Assembly (NCBI GenBank): GCA_021307315.1
Contig: JAJSPD010000061.1
Location: 207,380 to 271,379, forward strand
Origin: Bisporella sp. PMI_857
Taxonomy: Eukaryota > Ascomycota > Leotiomycetes > Helotiales > Helotiaceae
Length of the DNA stretch: 64,000 nucleotides
Direction: 5' to 3'
In this document: positions 56,378 through 64,000 of the stretch, one piece after another
How positions within the stretch are numbered: the stretch's first letter is position 1
Layout: every line of letters begins with the position of its first letter
Position numbers and translations under genes: made by a program
Notes under the pieces: model-generated
What the model was told of the DNA's origin: nothing
Seen by the model: only the letters and a program-made list of their open reading frames with translations
Databases searched by the model: none

Positions 56378-57206
56378 ATATTAGATATGGTGTGTACGTA
56401 AGAAGTTAAAACAGCTTTTTACAAAGTATTGGTCACTGCGAGAAAAATTCTACCCCATCACCTCAAGATGCGTTCCCACTACAAGCATCGGCCCTTTAGC
56501 GGGGAGATTGAAGTCTACAAACATCCAAATCTTTCTTTTACGTAGCGTTCTTTGATGTTCGAAATTAAGGATCAGGCAGGTGCTGACTATGCGGGGTATT
56601 AGCGAGAAAAAGGGGTAGCGAGCATGATTCCCCACTAGATATCTTGTCATTACGTAGTGGCCAGAGACCTTGCCGAGAGCAGAACGAAGGGCGCGCGCCA
56701 TAGCTAGATAATTACCCAAATTTGGCTGAAATGTTCCGCTCCAATGAACAATAAACCTTTATACCGGCAGCACGAACCACAACGATCTAGGATAACAGAC
56801 ATACCACCCTATGAATGTCCGGGAGTTTTAGCCCAGCGCCGGCACTGATTTCGGGATTTGAGGCCTGTAAGAAATGTTTGCGGGGAACAACCTGTTAGAT
56901 GAGAAAGTAACGATTCCATTTTAACTGCCTGCTTCCAGTTCCTTTTGAAATTGAGCCGCGTATTGAAACGGTTAACGAGAAACTTTTGCAATATATAATT
57001 AACATTTTTCCGACTTTTAACTCCCGTATGTTTGATCCGCGACAAGAACTCTCGCCATGGAGCGGTCGCCAAGAGGATGTCAAACTTTTATATATTTGAT
57101 CTTTACTTCCCTGACGGTTTATTGTTCTTCAGCACAGCAATTTCATTTCGTACTATTCTAAAAATATCTCCTCTCTCCTTCAAGTCTGCTACATTACCGG
57201 TTCCAA

Positions 57207-58079
57207 ATGAAAGGGTGGTCAAGCACTCTCACAGCAGGGCTGCTAGTCCTTAGTGTGTTGGATGGCACTTTTGCAGCGAAGCCATCCCCTGGCTGTGGCA
57301 AAGACCCGAAGTTGGTCACACCCAACAGCGCCAGCACGCCCCTGACACTGACGGTCAATGGCAAGAGCCGCAACTTCTATGTAAAGCTCCCTGATAACTA
57401 CAACAAAAGTCACCCATATCGCCTGATCTATACATTGCACGCGCTTGGAGGCACCGCAAGTCAAGTCATTGCAGGTACGGGTGGGTACCTCCCGTGGTAC
57501 GGTATCCCGCAGCTGGTGAAAGACAACATTAGCGCCATATATGTTGCACCAAACGGTCTCGATAATGGCTGGGCTAACAAGGGTGGTGAGGATATCACCT
57601 TGATCAGCCAGATCAACACCGCCCTTGACAATGACCTTTGCATTGACCAGAATCTACGCTTCTCAACTGGTTTCAGTTATGGTGGCGCTATGTCCTTCTC
57701 TATCGGCTGCTCTCTTGCGAAGGATTTCCGCGCCGTGGCCGTTCTGTCCGGAAACCCTCAGATCAGTGGCTGCACTGGCGGCAACGATCCAATTGCATTC
57801 TATGCCCAGCACGGCATAGGCGACACGGTGCTACGCATCGCGGATGCTCGCACGATGCGGGACCGCTTTCTAAAGAACAACCAATGTGCCGCGCAGACCG
57901 CGCAGGACCCCGCATCAGGTAGTGGAAAACACATCAAGACGAAGTACTCTTGCTCGGCAGCCTATCCAGTTGTATGGGTATCATTTGATGGGCAACACAC
58001 TCCAACCCCAATAGATGGCGGTGCTTCTGAGACCTTTACACACAAAGAGACGTGGGAGTTCTTCTCACAATTTACCTGA
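57207..58079 (+). CDS. Secreted feruloyl esterase (FaeC-like, CE1 type)
   Basis: A single exon gives 290 residues. A signal peptide of about 23 residues (MKGWSSTLTAGLLVLSVLDG, cut near TFA-AK) sends it out of the cell. The mature protein has the order of fungal feruloyl esterases: RNFYVKLPDNYNKSHPYRLI, then HALGGTASQV (oxyanion region), YVAPNGLDNGWANKGGED, the nucleophile elbow GFSYG with Ser157, GIGDTVL with Asp206, and DGQHTP with His264. These form a Ser-Asp-His triad. The enzyme releases ferulate and related acids from plant cell-wall arabinoxylan and pectin. It has no carbohydrate-binding module, so it is the short form. It is the only intact gene in an otherwise repeat-rich 15 kb. Confidence 0.92.
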   Translation: MKGWSSTLTAGLLVLSVLDGTFAAKPSPGCGKDPKLVTPNSASTPLTLTVNGKSRNFYVKLPDNYNKSHPYRLIYTLHALGGTASQVIAGTGGYLPWYGIPQLVKDNISAIYVAPNGLDNGWANKGGEDITLISQINTALDNDLCIDQNLRFSTGFSYGGAMSFSIGCSLAKDFRAVAVLSGNPQISGCTGGNDPIAFYAQHGIGDTVLRIADARTMRDRFLKNNQCAAQTAQDPASGSGKHIKTKYSCSAAYPVVWVSFDGQHTPTPIDGGASETFTHKETWEFFSQFT

Positions 58080-58300
58080 AGGTTTTTTTGTTACGGGGAG
58101 GAAAATATACCGAACGTTACAGCAACTAGGAGCTGATTGAAATGATATGACTGTATCACAAACTACATTATTCTACCATTGATATACCTGAAAAATGACA
58201 ACCTTTACTTCAACCAATAGCCCTTCTAGCTTATTCTACTTCCTTTACCACCCACACATTAATTACATACTAACACGTTAAAGTTTTAAAAGAATAGCAT

Positions 58301-58503
58301 TGTCACGGCGCTGGCGCGCCTACGGCTTCTATAAGGCCTGACGGCCTGTAAGGCACCCGTGGGGACACTCGCGTAGCACGTCACGTGATCCGAACTCCTG
58401 TATATAGGCTTCCCTTTCTACTTCCATAGTTCTGTAGTTCTATTATTCTCGATTCTTACCCGTATTACTTTGAGCCGTTGCTCCTATCCTACGTGCCGTG
58501 ACA
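58301..58503. mobile_element. Solo LTR with perfect 5-bp target duplication
   Basis: Starts TGTCACGGC and ends GCCGTGACA, 9-bp perfect inverted ends. AGCAT flanks both sides (58296-58300 and 58504-58508). It contains TGTATATAGG, a TATA-like box, as expected of an LTR promoter. Length 203 bp. No second LTR or internal domain follows, so it is a solo LTR left by recombination. Confidence 0.88.
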
Positions 58504-58508
58504 AGCAT

Positions 58509-59314
58509 CGGTTGATTATAATAAATTTAAAATATATATATACAAAATAATAACTTAGTTTATAATCATTAACATGCAAAACTAACTATTTTATTGATTT
58601 AGCTTTAACTTTACAATAGATCTTAAAACGCTTCCCTTAAAGTAAATCCAATGAATTTCCATTTATGGCTTATAATTGCATGAAATCATAATATATACAA
58701 TAGTTTTTTTAATCGGAGTAGCCCCAAAAAAATGAACAAATCAGCTGGGCAGAATCAATATTAAGTACGTGTGCCATTTAAATATAAAAATGTGTACATG
58801 CCTAACATTAAGCGAAAGAGTAAACATATAACTCCTAAGGTTAAGCCCCAGTTCAAAAGGAATTATCTCGCAATAAAGCCTCCGTGTTCTATCCTACCCT
58901 AACCCCAGAACCTCTCAATCCCTACGCCTTAACAAGTAGCCACTTGCAGTTTTACTTATCTCGCGCAGCGGTACGCTTGCTGATATCCGACAGCCCAAAG
59001 GCCTTGCAAGGCGACTTTCGGTATATATGCCACTACGGCCTGGACAGCCCAGGCACCTTTTCGGAAATGTACTTTTTTTTTCTCGCCAGTCAGCAACAGC
59101 CACATATCGACGTTCAATTCTTTTTGTCAGAAATATGAGACTGATATAGGTATCACGTCAATATAATACGGGTTGTAGGTGCTTGTATTGTATGATCTGT
59201 GTCTACGTTGTAGACATAACGTACTTAATAAGCAACTTGCTCGTCTAAGCAACTTGCGCGCACCCCACCATTTTCAACGCGTCAACCCTCCTTCAACTCC
59301 ACATATCTCTACCA
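58509..59314. other. AT-rich gene-free stretch
   Basis: No gene seen; AT-rich DNA leading into the transposase relic at 59315. The 84-codon ORF at 58884-59138 shows no domain. Confidence 0.4.
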
Positions 59315-60001
59315 ATGGCTGCTCAATTAGCTCATAAAGAGGGTCGAATGACTCTTGCACTCCAGGCTTATTATAATGGCCATTTTACAAGTTTCCAGGA
59401 AGTTGCGGACGCGTACGATATCCCAGCTTCGACATTGCGATACCGCGTTAAAGAAAGACGCGCAAAGAAGGGTTTACGGGCCGTAAACACTAAACTTTCG
59501 ATTTCAGAGAAAAAAGCTTTTGTCAAATAAATATTGTCAATGAATAAACGAAGCTTACTAGTTAAAAGCAAGTCTATTCAGCAAATAGCAAATATATTGT
59601 TTTCAAAACGATCGGATACGGACTGTAACAATTCTTCTACAGTTGGCAAATGCTGGCTATTTAATTTCGTACGACGCTATACTTGTCTTAAATCGAAATA
59701 CAATCGCAAATACGATTATTAGCGTGCTAAATACGAAAATCCTGCAATTCTTCGAAACTAGTTTCGGCTCGTACAAAATACAATTGCTAAATATAAGATC
59801 ATAAAAAATGACATTTACAACTTTAATAAAACGGGTTTTTAAATAAAAGTTATATCGACCGCAAAAGTAATTACGAGTTCTAAAAAAGCTAGCCGGCTTG
59901 TAACTATTCAACTAGAAAACCGTAAATGAATTACGATTATCGAATCTATATCGTTATTTGGCTAAAGCTTGCCGCTAATAATAATATTTGAAAAAAAAGT
60001 T
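59315..60001 (+). pseudogene. Pogo-family (HTH-psq / DDE) transposase destroyed by RIP-like mutation
   Basis: The frame from 59315 begins MAAQLAHKEGRMTLALQAYY, an HTH-psq domain with DIPASTLRYRVKERRAKKGL. It continues in the same frame through several stops: TVGKCWLFNFVRRY, then LKSKYNRKYDY, AKYENPAILRN-stop-FRLVQNTIAKY, DIYNFNKTGF, KVISTAKVITSSKKASRLVT and finally ITIIESIS. In living pogo elements the first catalytic motif reads NFDETGF; here Asp and Glu are Asn and Lys. Stops stand where Trp or Gln belong. All these are G:C to A:T changes, the mark of repeat-induced point mutation. An LTR-like insertion follows at 60002, and very AT-rich DNA beyond may be its mutated remainder. Confidence 0.85.
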
Positions 60002-60262
60002 TGTAACAACCGGTATGCCCAAGGTGCGACACGGAGGCCATGGCACGGGATCAGGAGGCTGAAGATCAGGGTATAAAAGGTTTCAAAGCCGATACAGAGG
60101 AGAGTCGGAGTCGCCTATATAAAGGGCCTGCTCCAACTCTCTACAGTTGTTCTTTATGTTTTTGTATCTTTCGTAAGTAGACCTATAAAGCAATCACTGT
60201 CAGCTTATTGTACGCATTTCTATATACTTTTATTCTAGCCCGTAATTCTTTGCGTCGTTACA
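60002..60262. mobile_element. LTR-like insertion in the transposase relic
   Basis: The sequence begins TGTAACAACCGG and ends GTCGTTACA, giving TGTAAC/GTTACA inverted ends. It contains CTATATAAAGGGCC, a good TATA box, and is much richer in G and C than its surroundings. AAGTT flanks it at 59997 and occurs again at 60278, 15 bp beyond the presumed end, so the right boundary is unsure. No internal retroelement domain is seen beside it. Confidence 0.6.
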
Positions 60263-61077
60263 TTATACAAAAACATCAAGTTAGCCGAAAACGGCTTTTT
60301 TATAATATTTTATTTTCGAGTTTATTTTATTATACCGGACTTGATTCGGTGCAAAGTTTTATTTTATTAAATATTTTTAAATAGCCGAAATTCCAAAGAT
60401 TTTTCAGACAGCTAATAAACCTAAGTTTAGTTCAGCGCGTACAGCTAGTAAAAATCGTTGTGAAAACGTTAAAAAAAATATCAGAAATTCTTTAAAAACT
60501 TTTTTTGCGCAAAAAAAATTGCGGACAAAAAACAAGCAGCAACAAACTAACCGGAAACTTGTTTTTTTATACACTTTATATTTACTACCGAATTTTTACC
60601 GACATAAGTTATTATATCGGCATTACAACTACAAAACTACGTTTTAGCCGACAAAGCGCAAAACAGTCAGATTTTTACAAAAAAGTCAATTTTTACTTAA
60701 ATGCTTTTTTTATTTAAATTTCGTACAATTTAACGTGCGCGAAATTTTCGCAACTACAGCAATTTTAATAAAATGCGCGGCATTATTCAATTATTAGAAA
60801 CAAAAGCAAACAACGCGGAACGTATACAGCAAAACAATCGCGCGAAATTTTTAGTTTTGCAAAACTTAATTGCAAAACTAATTCGGCTAACTGCTTAATT
60901 AGTCCAAAATCAAAACAAACGCCGACTCGCTATAAATTTGTTACATTACTAAAAAACGCTACGTTTTAAAGTTTTAAGCTTGCGACAACTATTAAAAAAT
61001 AGTTTTTTACACGGAGCTAACTATTTAATACACAACTTTCAAAATTAGCTACAAAAAACTTTTAACGCTAATTAAAC
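60263..61077. other. Extremely AT-rich decayed DNA
   Basis: Dominated by A and T runs with preserved scraps such as LLETKANNAERIQQNNRA (around 60791-60845, plus strand). It is probably the 3' part of the RIP-mutated transposase or another dead element. No intact gene. Confidence 0.4.
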
Positions 61078-61310
61078 TGTTGGTATAAAGTCATGTGAAC
61101 GTTCCATGACGCACAGGCCACCACCTGAATGTATTTAAGTTCTCGCTTGTAGGACGTAACTTAGAAAGAAGAAAAGAACAAGTCAACCACCTACAACGAG
61201 CATATATAGCACTGCGCTGAGATCGCGGTGCTACGTGCCCCGTGGGTAACCGACTTAAGCTATTGCAAGTCATCAATACGAAAAAGGTATCACAAAGAGT
61301 GATACCAACA
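61078..61310 (+). repeat. 5' LTR of the copia element
   Basis: Begins TGTTGGTAT and ends ATACCAACA, 9-bp perfect inverted ends, 233 bp. The sequence just after, CTGATCAGTGAGCGCGC, should contain the primer binding site, which I could not match to a tRNA. Confidence 0.8.
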
Positions 61311-61817
61311 CTGATCAGTGAGCGCGCACAGATCAGGATACTCAATCATTGAATCAATTTCAAGCCCTCAACAAAATGCTCACTTCTGAAAAAGCAAAAG
61401 CCCTCGCGGAGGCCCAGAAAAAGTACAAAAAAGTCAATATCGTCGAAAGTGCAAACGGAGAGCTAAACCTATAGATCGATTACAAGCTACTGGAATACAG
61501 ACATAGAGATTTCAACGATTACGACCTTTGGGAACAATATCGTAATGATTTCCATGAATTTTCAGAGAACACTTTCAAGCTTTGCAACACTTCAACAATT
61601 CGCATGCTTCGCAACCACCTTCGCAGCCACGGCGTCCACGCTCCTGTCAGAGCAGGCCTTACGATAGCCCATAGCCTTCACTAAGTTGCTCAAGCCGAAA
61701 AACCGCTTCCGTGGACCCCTGAAGCTATCAAAGACTATTTTACGAAAAATAAGCTGTTTTCGCCGACTTTGAACTTAAAGCGAAACACGAATCATGACTC
61801 TGCAGCTTATTCTCAGT

Positions 61818-61925
61818 CACAAGATCAACTTCAAACTCAAACTCCTCAAACTCCTCAAACTCAACCTCAACCTCAAACTCAAAATCAAACTCAAACTCAG
61901 TCTCCTCAACCTCAACAAAATGAAC
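61818..61925 (+). repeat. CTCAAA-type hexamer-like low-complexity tract
   Basis: Imperfect repeats of CTCAAA, CTCCTCAAA and CTCAACC encode a Gln/Thr/Pro-rich linker in gag. Confidence 0.7.
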
Positions 61926-63118
61926 CTCGGAATTCTGTTCGTACAACACTCGAACTTGCACCAAACTTTGCAGCACAGGCCCCTTTTGCAGTGCCGGAAA
62001 CGCCGGCTCGATTTTCAAGGCCATCAAACTTTACTACAGCAAAACCGCACATAACACCTGTAACCAAAGACTACAGCAAAAAACTAGCTAATTTGATCAA
62101 GCTATACTCTGAAAATAACAAATACGGTGCCGACGGCGATAGTCTAAAGTTCAAACTAGCTGTTTTCAAAGATTTGTGCAATAAAGCCAGTTTGCTTTCT
62201 TATCAATATCACCTCGCGTATCCAACTATGCTTCGTGGACTACCTTTAAGCGATTACTACAGCAACAAAAAGAACAGTATCGGTCAGCTTTCGTTTCAAC
62301 AAATAGTCAATAGTACGAAACATCATTTCGAAAGCCCAGAACAAAAAGTAGCAGCCTTTGCTTTATAAGATTCTACTACGTTTCGGTCTGTAATACAAGC
62401 TAACGCAGAAAAGTCTACTTTTAAGTGTTTCGGCATACTCGTAAATATTTTGCGAAATATTCAACACAGCTTGTTGTTTACATACCAAAACGAAGATTTC
62501 CTGTATCAAAAGATTTTTTTAACATACCGTAAAGTAGAAACTTGTCAATCAGCATGCAGCAAACTATCCTTATCGCTTGCGGGTCTAGCCAATAATATTC
62601 GATCCTCAATAGCAACTTTCTCAGCTTGTAAAAAGGCCCAAAGATTCTATGCAAATTCGACCTCACCCAATTCGCAAGCTTATTTCACAAATCGGCGTTA
62701 TCGCAAAAACGACTATAATCGTAATCGTAACCAAAAACGCCCGTTCAACAAGTCACAACATTGTTTCGTTTGCAACAAAGAAAACTGTCGTTCGTGGAAG
62801 CACCCTGAAAAAAAGCAAAAAGAAGCCAAAGCTCGTTTCAAAAACAAGTTTAAAAAAAGAATAAGCAATTCTCGTTATTACCAGAAACGCTTAAAGCAAT
62901 ATATCACGGACTATGAAAGCACCGGCAGTAACAGCGATAACTCAGCAACAGAAGTCAACGACGCGTTCAACGCTGTAACGCTCGATGTAAGCACTTGTAC
63001 GGAAACGAATGATGAAAATGACCTGACAGCTTATTTCACTTCTTACAGCGAAATCGACCCAAGCAACGCAACGTTTACGGCAACTGAACTAGCTAATAGA
63101 GCTTGCAACCATGCAATC

Positions 63119-63238
63119 ACAAGCTCCAGCACTCCAAGCTCCAATGCTACAAGCTCCAATGCTACAAGCTCCAATACTACAGACTCCAATACTACAAGCT
63201 CCAATGCTACAAGCTCCGACGCTACAGGCTCCGACGCC
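63119..63238 (+). repeat. 15-bp tandem repeats encoding SSNAT-type units
   Basis: About eight units of AGCTCCAATGCTACA with small changes (AATACT, GACGCT) encode a Ser/Asn/Ala/Thr repeat between the gag zinc knuckle and the protease. Confidence 0.85.
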
Positions 63239-64000
63239 ATGTTCGACGCTCCTGTAGATGCCGACCCTTTTGCGTACACCACCGCTTCACGCTACACATC
63301 TGCTGAATTCATAAGCATTATGATCGATACCGGAGCCTCCAAGCGCTCTACAGCAGGCTATGGCCAATTTCTCGCACTTCAAAAAGCTACTAACGTCAAG
63401 CTGAACGAATCAACCAAAAGCATAGTCAACGTCCAATTCGGTATCGGCTCAACCTTTTCTATTGGCTCTACTACTATAACAACTCCTATCGGCATAGTCG
63501 AGTTCCATGTTGTAAAAGTCGATACTCCTTTCTTGCTTTGTCTGACGAATATAGATAATCTTTGTACATACTTCAACAACCTCACCAATTGCCCTCGTAA
63601 CCCCCAGCAAAACCGTACCAGTCGTACGTCGATTTAGTCACCCTTTCATGCTATAGAATACGTCTCTTCGCGTGTATATCACTAAGTCATTTAATCACAA
63701 TCTATGCTATTTGACTAAAGTGGAACTACGTCGGCTCCATAAAACGTTTCGGCCACCCATCAGTCAGCCGTCTCAAGCGTATTTTAAACCGAGCAAGTCA
63801 TAGCGATAACAAAAACGTCCTAGAAGCATATCACTCGGTATTGCCAGCATGCCAAAAGCACAGCAAGTCGCCAGGACGTTTCAAGTTTACGCTCAAGGAC
63901 GATGTCGATTTCAATTACTGTATGTCGTCGATATCATGTACATCGGAAAGCAAACCTTTGCTGCATATCGTCGACGAAAGCACTCGATTCCAGGCTGGCA

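Larger units (their letters stand above)
52650..57206. other. Gene-poor, TE-relic region
   Basis: No gene that I can support. ORFs of 117-129 codons at 52756-53228 (minus) and 129 codons at 55604-55993 (plus) show no domain and no splice context. Relics include pogo-like ends at 55011 and 55286 and an LTR at 56145. The last 200 bp before 57207 are the promoter side of the esterase gene. Confidence 0.35.
61376..63637 (+). pseudogene. Copia gag-protease ORF with in-frame stops
   Basis: The frame from MLTSEKAKALAEAQKKYKKV is continuous to 63637 apart from stops at 61472 (TAG), 61682 (TAA) and 62366 (TAA), each readable as a former Trp or Gln codon. It carries a Gln/Pro/Thr-rich stretch (61818-61925), the gag core, a zinc knuckle CFVCNKENCRSWKH at about 62761 in the C-C-C-H order of fungal copia elements, a Ser/Asn/Thr repeat, and an aspartic protease motif MIDTGASKRST near 63320. 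It ends with FHVVKVDTPFLLCLTNIDNL, the usual region before integrase in this group. It encodes no working polyprotein as it stands. Confidence 0.85.
61078..64000 (+). mobile_element. Ty1/copia retrotransposon, 5' part, decayed, cut by window end
   Basis: The order is 5' LTR (61078-61310), short leader, gag with zinc knuckle, aspartic protease, then the GAG-pre-integrase and integrase zinc-binding region at 63700-64000. That order (protease followed by integrase) is Ty1/copia. Integrase scraps include VELRRLHKTF then, after a frame change, GHPSVSRLKRILNRASH and CQKHSKSPGRFKFTLKDD. The reverse transcriptase and 3' LTR should lie beyond the window. Confidence 0.85.

Noticed and set aside
61740..62027. 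95-codon Glu/Phe-rich minus-strand ORF
   Set aside because: Antisense of the Gln/Pro/Thr repeat in the copia gag; its composition is a product of the repeat.
63119..63238. CRISPR-like array
   Set aside because: Units are contiguous 15-mers without spacers inside a retroelement ORF of a fungal genome.
63043..63306. ORFs rich in Leu-Glu-Leu-Val and Leu-Gln-Cys-Tyr repeats
   Set aside because: Alternate-frame readings of the 15-bp tandem repeat in the copia element.

Overview
This window reads as nuclear DNA from a filamentous ascomycete (Pezizomycotina). Genes are broken by short introns of about 45-160 nt with GTRNGT-type donors and CTAAC/CTAAT-type branch sites. The gene families are typical of these fungi: a HET domain protein, a siderophore transporter, PTH11-like 7TM and aminoglycoside-phosphotransferase-like proteins, an LPMO-like secreted protein, a feruloyl esterase and a bZIP factor. 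Several transposable elements carry stop codons of the kind left by C-to-T mutation (RIP-like). I cannot name the species; a Leotiomycetes-type genome is only an impression. For spliced genes the coordinates span start to stop, and exons are listed in the evidence. Each proposed splice model was checked by hand to give a length divisible by three.

Layout. 1-1.4 kb: decayed membrane-protein pseudogene. 2.3-4.4 kb: siderophore/iron transporter with an upstream ATCTGATAA (SREA-type) site. 5.1-17.3 kb: a patch rich in phosphotransferase/kinase-like genes: a truncated copy, a copy with two frameshifts but intact catalytic residues, a six-exon copy with intact frame but substituted catalytic residues, and a faint remnant. 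Among them lie a GNAT acetyltransferase and a pair of small ORFs separated by only 6 nt. 18-19 kb: secreted histidine-first LPMO-like protein. 19.4-22.3 kb: coatomer gamma subunit, the clearest housekeeping gene. 22.7 kb: an intron-containing tRNA-Glu. 24.8-25.8 kb: Yap-type bZIP factor. 26.4-33.8 kb: a 1358-residue protein with a C-terminal PARP-like domain, and behind it on the same strand a protein with a TPR-like start and a C-terminal U-box-like repeat.

34-49 kb: HET domain protein with a hAT-type MITE in its promoter, an unknown two-exon gene, a six-exon ammonium transporter with a GC-AG intron, and an 822-residue fusion of a PTH11/rhodopsin-like 7TM domain to an FHS (fucose-permease-type) MFS transporter. 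49-64 kb is gene-poor and repeat-rich. It holds a 787-bp terminal-inverted-repeat element with an LTR nested in it, a pogo-like MITE full of TATATCGGAA motifs, several solo LTRs, a RIP-destroyed pogo-family transposase and the 5' part of a decayed Ty1/copia retrotransposon running off the end. The only intact gene found there is a secreted feruloyl esterase.

The most interesting objects are the 7TM-FHS fusion, the PARP-like protein with its neighbour, the catalytically substituted kinase-like protein, and the transposon archaeology, where one solo LTR is dated against an empty-site paralogue within the same window.
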